Origin: Beroe ovata
Taxonomy: Eukaryota; Ctenophora; Nuda; Beroida; Beroidae
Length of the DNA stretch: 64,000 nt
Assembly (NCBI GenBank): GCA_946803715.1
Contig: CAMPET010000021.1
Location: 219,787 to 283,786 of the forward strand
Direction of reading: 5' to 3'
The notes under the pieces were generated by a model. The model had not been told where the DNA came from. It was given only the letters and a program-made list of their open reading frames with translations, and searched no databases. Of this stretch, positions 25,847-36,539 are shown piece after piece (within the stretch, counting starts at the first letter, position 1; each line of letters begins with the position of its first letter). A program made the translations under genes and the position numbers.

Positions 25847-28800
25847 TTAGTCCAAAACAATCCGTCCGTCCTTCAGTTTCATTCTTGAAGTCTGTCCAAC
25901 TTTCCGACATGTTAGCTTGATAATCTGAGAAATAATCATTTTCATACCAAGTGATTGCTACCTTTCTGTGGTATACCTATTAGGTATACCACAGAATTAG
26001 GGAGAATACCACAGAATAAGGGAGCATACCATAGGTATTACCGGTTCCCATGATCTTTGGTATCTTCTCTGGTAAACAACTAGTTCTGTTGTAACTGGTT
26101 TACTATACCTTGTTTTGTTTGGATGAGTTGTCGCCGAATAGCAGCTGTGGCGATCTTGTTGTCACGTGTGCAACCAGAGCTTCCCTCAGCTCCTGCTCCA
26201 CAGCTCCCTTACTCCACTCAGATCTGTGGCGCGCAACGTGCTTCTGCGGGGGTAATAGGCAATAGCACGTGTGAGACAACTGTGTTATACATGTGTCATA
26301 TACCCACGTATATTTGCTTCATGGAGTAAAAACTGGATTATCAGTGGAATAAGTCTGAATAGATTATAGAATAAGTCGGAACAGAATGAGCCTGAGTGAA
26401 ACTTACAAGGTCAGCAAGAGGGAACCACGAATCGATAGTATTGAAGTGTCTGAAGTCACTCAGGGATATTCTTGCTTCGCCCAAGAAGACGTCTTTTCCA
26501 ACGACACTCCTGTGATAAACAGCCAACAACACCGTACTGCAATGGCAATTTCCATTTGTGTGATCAGTTATGTATTATTCGTTCAACATATTCTAACTCG
26601 AAGATATTAGTTTTATTTCTACTTTTTCAATAATGTATAGAATCCGATGTTGAATATAAGCAGCGTAGAATAAGACAGACTAAAGAGTTATCAAATAATA
26701 GAAAATGGATATGTGTGATAATATACCCTTGCAGCTATTTGCAGCTTATAGAGTATTCTTATAATATTTCAAGAACGTCGTACAGAAATTTATACCTATA
26801 CACAATTGGCAATTGTAGCTTGATTTCTCACGAGTGATTAATAACTTGATAGCTTGTTTCCGTATTTTAAATCTAAGTTTGCTCAATGCTCGGATCGTGA
26901 CTGTAGGGATATCGCTTATTCAAGCATCAATAGGTACGCACATCATCACGAAGACAGGAGTCAAGACATGTGATTGCAGCGTATATAACAAGTCACACAC
27001 ACAGACACACTCACACAGACACACAAACATGTACACAGACACGGCACGTACGTCGTACAAGCATACTCACACATGATATGCAGACTTGGGTATAATACAA
27101 TGCTAGTGCACATTTCTCACAAGACATAATTCATTACGCACAATATCTTGTTGGCTCAGTTTAGCACAATACATAGGAATTTGTCTTTTCTCCTTATTTC
27201 AAGCAGTTACTTGAACAATTCTATTTTAAGACCAGTTACTTGACTCACATTGTTTGCAGGAGTTGTACTGGAATAGAATAGTCGAATATCTCGCTCCAAA
27301 CCGGGTTTATTGTTCCTTTGATCACCTGCACAGTGTCTCATGACAGTGTCGCATGACAGGATAGTGTCTCATGACAGTGTCTCATGACAGCATAGTGTCT
27401 CATGACAGCCAAATCTATTACCTAATTGTTTCTCATTCACTTATAGGCGTAAAACATTACCTACTACCTTGATAGGTTGGTACTTAATGAAATATGAGAA
27501 TGTGCTATACCTATATACGATTCAGGGTGCACATTCGCGTTTACTCGTGTCCATACGTCACTAGTGACAGCTAGTGTAGGCAGGTCTCCCTCTTTACTGT
27601 ATATAGGATAATCACAGGTTTGTACGATTATTCGGAGAGATCTAGAGCAGTCTAGGGTAAGGGAGATTCCATTGTATCTCTCATCATGTGTATAGCTCGT
27701 GACGGCTGTGACAGTGTGACCACTGCTTCTGCTCAAGTACGGTATCTACTACCTAAATAACGTGTTCTCGTAGTGTCGCAGCTACTTCATTCCCTGATCC
27801 TCTGATCAGTAGCCTCAATCCTCTACTAATCAGTAGCCCCAATTCTACACGGACACCAGTATTACACCGAACTGGGCCTTGGTATTTCGCAATCCTCCAT
27901 TTAAATACCTTGGTTGTTTTCACCGGATATTTCCCTGCAAGTGTCACCCGCACAAACGGGTCGGACAGGTTGTTCTTGTTTTTCCCGCACAGCCCCTCTG
28001 CCGATGCTACGTTCACATGAAGCGTAGTGGGTGTAGTGTACTTTATCCGGACATGTACTGATCCGCTGATACTCCAGTCTTTCTGAAATAGTGCCAAGTG
28101 TTGTCTTGAGAAAGTGGTGTCAAGCAAACGTGATGCGGAGAGAAAGTAAAGTGAAAGTGGTGAGAAGTGAAAGTGACATTTTATGCATATGCATAATTCT
28201 ACAGAAGACAATGTCAGCCCGCTGCTGACCACACGTTGACAGATTGTCACAGACAGTGGTCACCACATGTAAAATATGATACTGTTACTTGATACAAGTA
28301 CTACACATGGTATATACCAAACCACTAGACGATGCAATTGTTATCAATGACAGTGCTATGTAGAGTCCGGTTACTCTTGTACGTACAGCAGTTGTGTCTC
28401 GTGTTCATCCCAGTACCACCTCGTCATTGTACCTTTCTTCATATCTCGCGTTTGTTGTGTTTGTTACCATGACGCTAGGTCCAATTTAGAGTACGATACC
28501 ACTCAATGATTGTTTTTCACCAGTTTATGGTCTCATGAGTATTGAGTATTCTCTGCAGTCAGTTGTTTCAGTAGGTAACAAACTGTTTCTACATGATTGG
28601 TAGGAATTGATAATTCACACTCTGGTTTCAGGTGTATGGCTATAGTCCGGATGTAGCATGGCCGGAGTAAGAAAACGTCTCATATCCCAGGACGTCAGTG
28701 TGACGTCACAACCTGATGAACCAATCACGAGCAATGAGGAAATCCTCCAGATTCTGGAGGAAGTACAGCAGGAGGTTACGTGTTCTCGGCTTCTTCAACT

Positions 28801-30475
28801 GGACATCAACATGACCAAGATACTGTGTCTCAGAGAGCAGCTGTTGGGAGAATGGACAGACAGCCCAGTGTTCCTGACACTCCTCATTCATTGCATTCTC
28901 TGTGAGGTGGCTGGTAGTCTGCTCTTCCTCCTTCCCCTCACCCTTCTGCTCACTCTATCCTCACCAAACCTTTCACACTTCACCTTCTACACCAACCTCT
29001 TCCAAGCTCAGATACTCGACTCTATCGTGAGGATACTAGTTAAAGTAGGGGTGAGAAGAGAGCAGGAGGAACCCCTATCATCGCAATTCCCCGGCATTTC
29101 TCCCTACAGTTTCCCATCAGGGCACACTTCCAGGGCGGCCATGTTGGCTTTCTTCATCCTCAGTACATCATCACGAAGCAGCCTGTTCACAGTGTTTGTA
29201 ATCATGTCCGTAGTGACTGTGAGTGTGTCCAGAGTGGTACTAGGTCGTCACTATGTCAGTGATGTGCTGGGCGGAGTGGTTGCTGGGGTTGCCAATGGGA
29301 CTCTCATATCAGCCTTTCTATGGACTGAGGAAAACGAGTTAGTGGACTTCTTCATGGCGAAAACAGGAGTTATTAACTGGTGCACAAACGCGCTCAGTGG
29401 GGTGTTATGACCGGAATAGGGAGACTATCATTCGGTGATTGGAGGAATGTGATTGAAATCATGCCGTGGATCCAAACTGAGGGATTAATGATGACTTGAT
29501 GAAATCATTTTGAAAAAGTGTGGTTGGATTAATTTTTATTAAAGTCGATATAGGTAATCATTGAATTTGAATTTACCATGATTGTTTGAAGTTTGAATGA
29601 AGCACTCTTAAATTCCTAAATCGCAACAGCATGTTAATTTTGACAAAATTACCTGATCCTCAAGGCCGAACCACTCCGTTTTCCCAAGCAGTATTTCCTC
29701 ATCCAGATCGAACACAACTTCTCCTATGACGTCATCACAGTCTAGCACTCTCACTAAGACACTGCTTCCCAAAACTGCAGACTCATCTAGCGCCAGAACT
29801 AGGATTTCATTCCACACTGGGTTGCGAACACCCTTCTTTGTAGTGGTTTTCTTGACTTGTTCGCAAGGAGTGCCAATGAGAGATACCTCTACCTGAATTG
29901 ATCTGTGACGGCCGTTAGAACGTTAATGATTCGGGGAAATCGATAATGAATCGGATAAATTGGAACTTTTGACCTACAAAATATACCATTTTATCATTAC
30001 TATTTCATAACACGGAATTTTCAGATCCTATTAACAGGATAACGGCACTTCTACTCACAGAGGGGTCGAGAGAGTGTCTTGCTACTTGTCGTGAGAGAAG
30101 CCCATGTGCTGCTATAACTCTCACTAGTAACAACCCCCTTCCTGCCTTGTACCTTATAGCAACCCCAACTTCTCCCTTGGCGCTGCCTTGAGCTTTCACA
30201 ACGGCAGGGTTCAGTTGGGAGAATAGCTCCTTTACACACGCTACTTTCGTCTGAGAAGACGCGTTACAATTATTCACGCCAAGAAAAACAATGCAGTGTG
30301 CACTGTGTGGGCTTTCGTATTTTCCTTGTTGCTAACATATATTCTAAAAAAATGACTTCTTGATAGGGAATACCTGGTCGTCAATGCGTGTGTCGGTTTT
30401 ATCCTTTCCTTCATCTTCCCAAACATAGGGAACAAACTGGGGTAAAATATCTTCAGCATCTTCTGTCTCAGACAT
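25847..30475 (-). CDS. Tandem C2-domain protein, synaptotagmin-like
   Basis: Eight exons in phase: 30475-30374, 30250-30059, 29892-29653, 28082-27909, 27325-27249, 26536-26407, 26243-26109 and 25924-25847, about 375 residues. C2A (about residues 60-170) starts GEVGVAIRYKAGRGLLLVRV and contains NPVWNEILVLAL; C2B (about 185-300) starts GSVHVRIKY, contains SDPFVRVTLAG, NPVWSEIFDY and LGEARISLSDF. There is no signal peptide or membrane helix, only a short acidic leader (MSETEDAEDILPQ) and a basic tail of about 70 residues. Type I tandem C2 proteins bind phospholipids and act in membrane traffic. Several Ca2+-ligand Asp positions are replaced (VYHRSVVGKD in C2B loop 3, LDCDDVIG shortened in C2A), so binding may be Ca2+-independent. 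I cannot place it in a named family such as Doc2, rabphilin or Slp. The 1.57-kb intron after C2A holds PLPP6. Confidence 0.85.
25964..25996. repeat. Perfect hairpin in the C2-gene intron
   Basis: TTCTGTGGTATACCTA and TAGGTATACCACAGAA form perfect 16-base arms around a single T. Two further partial copies of the TACCACAGAA word follow before 26035. It lies in the last intron of the C2-domain gene. Confidence 0.85.
26995..27075. repeat. CA-rich microsatellite
   Basis: An interrupted run of CACACA and CAGACACA units in an intron of the C2-domain gene. No coding signal. Confidence 0.85.
27331..27409. repeat. Short tandem repeat of GTGTCTCATGACA
   Basis: Five near-identical copies of a 13-base core, some spaced by GGATA or GCATA, abut the acceptor side of C2-gene exon 5. 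One copy carries GTGTCGCATGACA. Confidence 0.85.
28658..29410 (+). CDS. PLPP6: PLPP6-like polyisoprenoid diphosphate phosphatase, nested gene
   Basis: One intact 250-residue frame in the PAP2 superfamily. Motif C2 is YSFPSGHTSRA and motif C3 is SRVVLGRHYVSDVLGG, holding the two catalytic His residues and Asp. Hydrophobic segments lie near residues 77-105, 115-130, 165-195 and 205-230. PLPP6 in vertebrates is an ER and nuclear-envelope enzyme that dephosphorylates presqualene, farnesyl and geranylgeranyl diphosphates. Motif C1 is unusual: the family's K-x6-R-P appears here as KVGVRREQEEP, without the Arg before Pro. The gene lies in the intron between the two C2 domains of the opposite-strand gene. 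An acceptor-like CTGGTTTCAG is 26 bases before the start codon and TGTAG one base before. AATTTTTATTAAAG near 29530 may serve as the poly(A) signal. Confidence 0.85.
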   Translation: MAGVRKRLISQDVSVTSQPDEPITSNEEILQILEEVQQEVTCSRLLQLDINMTKILCLREQLLGEWTDSPVFLTLLIHCILCEVAGSLLFLLPLTLLLTLSSPNLSHFTFYTNLFQAQILDSIVRILVKVGVRREQEEPLSSQFPGISPYSFPSGHTSRAAMLAFFILSTSSRSSLFTVFVIMSVVTVSVSRVVLGRHYVSDVLGGVVAGVANGTLISAFLWTEENELVDFFMAKTGVINWCTNALSGVL

Positions 30476-30766
30476 GCGGTAGCTATAATGAAGAGGCTTT
30501 CAATAAGTAACACAGCGAAAACCTAGTCACCTATTCAGTTTTATCTCGAAAACAAGTCACACGATTTGCAATGTCAATTGAAGTCCGTGGCAGCAACAAT
30601 TTGTGATTGAGTTAAACTGAAGCGATTGTTAATCGAATCTTTAATAGCACGTCGTGATACTATGTCTCTAAGTTGTTGGGCAGAGAATTAGATACGCGTC
30701 AACTGTCAAGTTACCGATACGATTTATCATATCTAAATGTTGGCTATGGCCCATGCAAAAACGCCA

Positions 30767-31687
30767 TCACCGAAGGTTTCGTTTTGATGCCAAATGAGCA
30801 AGGGATGGTCTGGAAGAATTCAGTTTCTGGTTGCTCGTCTGAGGTGATTGCGGTTGCTGTGGCTTCTTCTTCACCGGCTTCTCTTTGTTCTTATCATTCG
30901 TCAACTTGAACAGTCTGTCAATGTCAATTTTACTGATAGCGAATGTTTTATCAGCAACCACGATATCGGCATCCGTGTCGGACAGCTGCCTACAGAGCTG
31001 CTCATCATCAATAGCTAGCCGAACAGGAGCGTACAGGTTGAACCACTGTTTAGACATTGGAGATAGGCCTATATCAGTGAATGCATATTGCCACTGTGGC
31101 AGCCCCAGATGCATGACCATCAGCCGGAAATACTCCATGAAGGAAGATGCCAGGAAATGCCACCGGACGGCCCTGTCCAGGAACCAGATCTTTGGATCGC
31201 ACCTCTGATCCGTCTCATACACCAAACACACCTTTCCATGTGAACAACACGCATCTATCTCAAACGCTTTGTCGATCTGTGAACACTTTGGTCGTCGCTT
31301 GCTCTCTTCGTCATCTGACTCAGTGTCATCGACAGAGACACTCTGTGTAGCACCCTGCTTATTACTCTCGGGCATTGTTATACGCTTCAGATTAGCGAGG
31401 GGGTTCACTTCCATTCTACCAAGCGGAGTGACAGATCCATTAAACTTGACACTCCAACACAAGAGCAGACCGTCTGTGGTGATGTAGAAGTTTTTCATGT
31501 CATCAGGTAGTACACACGAGTGCTCCTGTTCCCATTCTTCTATCCTGGCGGGATCAGCGGGTTTCCTGTCTAGGAGCTTGACATCCGTGACACCAGTCCT
31601 CTTCTCCAGAGATCTCACTATGCCCAGACTAATCCGGTCATACAGTTCCCGGGTCCGGGCCGCCTTCTCATCAGGTAACGGAGTCAT
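30767..31687 (-). CDS. TPGS2: Tubulin polyglutamylase complex subunit 2
   Basis: One exon, 306 residues, close to human TPGS2 (300). Matching segments include RISLGIVRSLEKRTGVTDV, the WEQ...CVLPDDMKNFY block, GLLLCWSVK, PLGRMEVNPLANL, GKVCLVYE, IWFLDRAVRWHFLASSF and YRLMVMHLGLPQWQYAFTDI followed by GLSP. The family has a SUKH/KNR4-like fold. TPGS2 is a non-catalytic part of the complex with TTLL1 that adds glutamate chains to tubulin tails in cilia, centrioles and neurons, so the organism has polyglutamylated microtubules. The C-terminal 50 residues are Lys/Pro/Ser-rich and not conserved. The start codon is one base after CTATTCAG. The antisense frames within it are shadows. Confidence 0.93.
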   Translation of the reverse strand: MTPLPDEKAARTRELYDRISLGIVRSLEKRTGVTDVKLLDRKPADPARIEEWEQEHSCVLPDDMKNFYITTDGLLLCWSVKFNGSVTPLGRMEVNPLANLKRITMPESNKQGATQSVSVDDTESDDEESKRRPKCSQIDKAFEIDACCSHGKVCLVYETDQRCDPKIWFLDRAVRWHFLASSFMEYFRLMVMHLGLPQWQYAFTDIGLSPMSKQWFNLYAPVRLAIDDEQLCRQLSDTDADIVVADKTFAISKIDIDRLFKLTNDKNKEKPVKKKPQQPQSPQTSNQKLNSSRPSLAHLASKRNLR

Positions 31688-32550
31688 GCTGAATAGATCA
31701 CAAGTTTAAGTAGATATGGTAGTTCTTAGCGTCAAAAACCACTGGATTTATTGAATGGATAATGGACATGCCATGGATATTATCCATTGCAAACACGGGT
31801 TTTGCAATATAATAAGTGTAGTACACATTGTGTACGAGTAGCATATCCAACCGCGAACAAAAAATTTAGGAGGCATTAATTGATCGCAATTTTACAAATT
31901 TTATAATCTTTCGTGAAATATAGTGCAATTGAAATATGAAAGATTCAGTGAGGGTCTCAGAAAATACTTGCAACTGAATTTTTTCGTGTCACGAGAGTCT
32001 CAGAGCTTAGTTGATCTACAAAAGAATGCAAAATGCTAAGTAAGTACTAAAAATACGAATAAATTTACATCCGAGTATATCATAAAGTATAAACTTCTGA
32101 ATTAAAACTGAAATTAAAATACCTATCAAAATTCATAAGGTACTCGAACATATTCAGCTGTACATATCAACAAATAACAAATATCACACGCAGAACAAAT
32201 ATCAAAATCACCCAGAGCCACATGCATCAACATATATCCCCCATATATCTAAATAAAAGATATAAAGATGAGACCTTTGATGTCATGTGAAATAAACTTT
32301 TTATACTACCAACCTATAATATATTGTTACATCACACCTATGAGGTGCCATATTTCTCGAGGCGAAAGCAAGCTTACTGTTACCGCTACATTTTAACATT
32401 CCAACTTTTGAGACATCCTCATGAGTTACATAATACCCATTTACTTTAAGTTTTTAAGTACCTACCTTCTGAAGTCTCACCTCAGATCAAGTATTAACTG
32501 TCAAACCAATCATTTATTAGAATGGTATGGGGTGTTTCATGAACTGTTTA
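31688..32550. other. Intergenic stretch between TPGS2 and the F-box gene
   Basis: About 860 AT-rich bases with the FBXL 3' region and TPGS2 promoter. I see no gene or repeat of note. Confidence 0.5.
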
Positions 32551-34194
32551 TTAACGAAGGGAGATGTTCTTCACATAGCCCACCTCTTTCAGCATGGGAA
32601 GATGAGCAGAAAGATGATCGATGGAATAATCATGAATCAGAGCACATTGAGTACACTGTAGCTTTGACAAAAACCTGCAATTACTCAAGGATTTCACGCT
32701 TTCATCCGTCAATTTTATACATCCAGTAAGGTTCAAGCTTTTAAGTCTAGTCAAACGTCTACCAACGACACTCATACTTTGGTCTGTGATGTCACAAAGG
32801 TGAGAAATATCAAGATTTTCTAATGATCCAATCAGTGCAATTTTCAGGATGCCTTTGTCAGTGATATCTTTGCACAAGGCCAAGTTAAGAGTTTTGAGAA
32901 ATATTGGGTTACATGACTGAACAGTTGCAAGGCACTCATCAGTTATGTTTGTATTTGAGAGCAGTAGTTTTTCAACTCTCCAGAAAAATCTTGATAGAAG
33001 CATCGTTTCTTCAAAGAAAGTCACGGAAATTTTCTTCAGCCAGCATAAGTTCAGTGAAACCATTTGCTCAGAATTGCATATCAGGCACTTCAAGGTGTTT
33101 CCAGTTAGTCTTACACAGCTACTCACATTTAATGATCTAATTTTCGGCATTTTCAAGCGACTCAGAAGTTGGTCTGAAACTTGGAAACAATTTTGCACAG
33201 AAAGTTCTTGTAATTTGTCCAGATAGAACACACTTAGTATCTCAAGTGAAGCAGGAATTCCAGAAAGGTTAAGAAATTCCATATTTGTGATCAAATCCAT
33301 GATACCAGTTATGTCAGTGAGTTTCTTACAGCAAGAAACATCAAGCTTGATAAGAGAGTGACAAGCTGATAGAGCTGCAAGTGATTTTATTTCATTATTT
33401 CCGCTCATGGAGAGGAATTTTAAAGATGGGATCTGACCAATCATATTGAGGGAAGTACTTGATAGCGCCTGACAGTTTTTCAAACTGAGATGACTCAATT
33501 GAGGGTACTTCTGGATGATGTGATTGAGGTCACGATCATTCACCAGTGTGCTGTCTAAGTTGAGGCAAGTGAGAATATTTTTACAAGCAGTGTGTTGATT
33601 GCAAAGGATATTAGTTAGAAAATCAAATCCAATTTTCTTAATTGATTGAGTTACTAAAGAACAGTCACTGACTTTGAATACCTGTTTCCCACATAGTCTT
33701 GTCAAGGGGTAACACTCACTATGACTGTTAAGTACAAACTTACACTGCAAGAAATGAACATCAAAGTTTGTGTTTTCATATTCAATCTGATAGGTTCCGA
33801 TACTGCAGATACAATTCTGTAAAATGATCTTCTCCACTGAGGAGCAACTTGTGATTAGATTTGGGAGTATTAACTCTTCCCAATTCTCTTTCCCATTCTG
33901 AATCAATACATTTCTTGCATTCTTCAAAAGGAGACATGAGTGGTTACCATTATATTGGGAAACTTTTTCAAAGTTATTCCAGTCTAGCTTAACATCTGTT
34001 ATTTTCCAGTTGATCCAGGTGTCCAAACAAGAATGAAGATCAGGGTTCGGAATAACAATGGAGAAATTTTGATATAATGGGAAGCAAATTCTCCTGAAAC
34101 ATCTACATGTAGTAGAAAATAGAAGAAGATCACAAGAAGCCAGGTTCCTGACAATCAGGAGTAAAATTTCTTCTGGAAGGCACTGAATATTCAT
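32551..34194 (-). CDS. F-box and leucine-rich-repeat protein
   Basis: One exon, 547 residues. An F-box opens the protein (residues 3-45: CLPEEILLLIVRNLASCDLL, then CRCFRRIC). From about residue 215 there are at least ten Cys-type LRRs of the FBXL/AMN1 kind, for example LSHLSLKNCQALSSTSL, LIKLDVSCCKKLTDITGI, LKSLNLTGCIKLTDESV and LSKLQCTQCALIHDYSI. F-box proteins of this type link a substrate, held by the LRR arc, to SKP1-CUL1 for ubiquitylation. Residues 60-210 are less regular. I cannot name the orthologue (FBXL20/FBXL2-like repeats, but the spacing and length differ), nor the substrate. It would work through cullins whose NEDD8 cycle is controlled by the COP9 complex encoded nearby, a general link only. 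Confidence 0.88.
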   Translation of the reverse strand: MNIQCLPEEILLLIVRNLASCDLLLFSTTCRCFRRICFPLYQNFSIVIPNPDLHSCLDTWINWKITDVKLDWNNFEKVSQYNGNHSCLLLKNARNVLIQNGKENWEELILPNLITSCSSVEKIILQNCICSIGTYQIEYENTNFDVHFLQCKFVLNSHSECYPLTRLCGKQVFKVSDCSLVTQSIKKIGFDFLTNILCNQHTACKNILTCLNLDSTLVNDRDLNHIIQKYPQLSHLSLKNCQALSSTSLNMIGQIPSLKFLSMSGNNEIKSLAALSACHSLIKLDVSCCKKLTDITGIMDLITNMEFLNLSGIPASLEILSVFYLDKLQELSVQNCFQVSDQLLSRLKMPKIRSLNVSSCVRLTGNTLKCLICNSEQMVSLNLCWLKKISVTFFEETMLLSRFFWRVEKLLLSNTNITDECLATVQSCNPIFLKTLNLALCKDITDKGILKIALIGSLENLDISHLCDITDQSMSVVGRRLTRLKSLNLTGCIKLTDESVKSLSNCRFLSKLQCTQCALIHDYSIDHLSAHLPMLKEVGYVKNISLR

Positions 34195-36539
34195 TATTCA
34201 TCTAATCAATCTTACAGGAAGATTTTCCATTGCCCTTTGCTATGATGCTTTGTTTCATATTTTAGAATACCCAGTCCCTGTCAACATTTTCATCAATAGG
34301 TATCATTGTAGACAATAACTATTGCAAAATAACTTAATTTAAATTAAATTGAATTGAATTGAATATTTTTGACATGAATCAACTCTAATATTCACTTAAA
34401 ACTCATCGCTACAAGATTAATTATAATAATTGTTGGAGATAAATCGAAATCCGAATTCATCAAACATCATCAGCAGAACATCAAGTGACATGAAGTATCT
34501 AAAATATTTGGACAATACGCAGTTTGTCAGATTTTTATTTCGCCGGATGTGATCTGTCCACTGTTTCGTGCTCGTGCAAGAAACAGTGGACATATATAAA
34601 TAAAATAAATAAATAAAAGGATAATGGTATTTAACCATTCTCTAAAACACTGAAAACAAACATTCACAGCCATTTGAAAAACGCCACCTTCAAACTCAGG
34701 TGTCCAATGAATCCAAAAAAAGAACAATCACATTAAGAGGAAGGAGAACTGCTAACCAATGTTAATGCCCCTTTTCTTTGCAACATAGGGGTGACTTTTC
34801 AGATAATCATTAAATCTAGATTTGTTATCTAAGTAGGTAGGACCTTCAATTTTCTGTAATACTAGCGTGGCCTGGACACATACCAATAATGATTAGGACT
34901 GATGGTCTTAGTCCGGCAAATTTTATTTGATTTCTGTTAATGCACTCGTTGCGCGCCCCTTATTTTTTAATAGCTGTGATCTGTATTCTGTAATGCCACG
35001 ATCGCAATTTGTGAAAGTTCCTTCTACCCTTGTTGGTGGGACAATGATTGCATTGGATTGCGCCGCGCCGCGCCGACGGTAGGCAAAAACCCTACAATTG
35101 CAATGTCGGAATATTATACTTTGGCTGTCGATGATAGCCCCTGTCGAGAATTTCATTGCGCGCGCGCCGCAAATCATTCTCAGACATTATCGCTGGCGCT
35201 CGCCGCTTCGCGGCTCGCGTCAGCTGGGCCTAGCATCGCCAGGCAAATTATACTTGGATCACGCAGCGTGATCGCGAGCGCTGGAACAAGTCAAAATTGT
35301 ACCGGCCGTTTACCTTGTAGGGGTTTCCCCTACCGTCGGCAGCGCGCAATTGATAAAATTCTGCTAGTGAGCTGACGTAAAGTATCGGCTCCACGTGCTT
35401 GGCATCAGTTTTTCAGTTTTTTACAATGTGAGCGACTGGACAGTGGACAAGAACCATGGATAAAACTGACTGTTAACCTGAAATTAAGAATTTTTTGCAC
35501 AGCACAACCTAAATTAGATTTCTTATATTTGTTAGAATGCCTTTCAGCACTGTGTAGTTAGAGTTCGTATATTTGATATCTAATGATTTGTATGTATTCT
35601 AATCTCCACAATTCTTTCATATTTGACGAGTTGTTACAGTTATATATTTCCTACACTTGCTGGCATTTCTAGAGCAACTTGGCATTACATTGGTGGACGA
35701 AGGGAGAATCCTTCGACCTCCACCCTATACCTGGGTCAATTTTGTCACTTCTTAATACTGTTACCAACTTTGGCCTATTCTAGCATAGTTTCCTTAATTC
35801 ATGCAAATGGCTGTAACTTGGCTGAGTTTATTGAACAGTTGATGTTATTATTTGTCATTCCATTGTTTTGCAAGCATGCAAAAATGGGCAGGTAAAATCC
35901 TGTTACTTCATAGAAGATAGTTAGAGCTAAAGAAGATAGAAAAGATAGTATCTTTCATTATTTCATCCTTGAGATGATCCATAGATATTAGATGTCATAG
36001 TGAGCAAAAGTGAGTGAATTCAAAGATGTATGGCACATCGATCATGAATGAAATCTTGCACACCCCACATCAACTGAAAGTTATGCAGTCAAGAGTTTAC
36101 TAAGCTAGATAAATAATGTTATTTTGTAGTGTTGCTAACAAAGGGTTCTAACAATCAGGTTCTTTAACAATATCAATGTACATTGTTGTCTAATGTTTTC
36201 TGCTGTTCCAGTGATTGAACTGAATAATTAAACTTATCAACACTGCTTATTACAATCAAATTTGAGGATGATGTGCAATCTCACAGAGATCTTGAAGATG
36301 GAGTTTTAGCTTAAATAAGTTATGATTTAATTTAACTGTCAGTTGATTAGTGGGGTGTGTTCGATTTATGATCAATGTGTCATACCTCTTGATTTTCATT
36401 CACTTGTTCTCATCATGACATCATCGGATCATCTCACAGAATTAAACTAAGTAAGAACTTATTTTTCTTGACAAATCATGCTATCTTATCATTGTTAACT
36501 TCAGTGAAGCAATGTCAGTCTATCAATTTTTCTTAAAAA
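34195..36539. other. Intergenic stretch with a GC-rich repeat element
   Basis: About 2.3 kb between two minus-strand genes. It is AT-rich except for a GC-rich element with inverted ends at about 35050-35355. No supported gene was found. Confidence 0.5.
35050..35355. mobile_element. GC-rich element with inverted ends, CCGACGGTAGG
   Basis: The left arm GCGCCGACGGTAGGCAAAAA (35070 onward, then CCCTACA) and the reverse complement of the right arm (CCGACGGTAGGGGAAACCCC then TACA, ending 35339) match. Outside them GATTGCGCCGCGC and CAATTGCGCGC also pair. The interior is CG-dense, in contrast to its flanks. A related fragment (TGGTGGGG...TGGCGCCGATGGTAGAGAAAACC) lies near 19515-19590, so this is an interspersed family. 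Its superfamily is unknown. Confidence 0.65.

Noticed and set aside
27331-27409. CRISPR-like array
   Set aside because: The units are short, nearly contiguous and lack spacers; the genome is animal, so this is a minisatellite.
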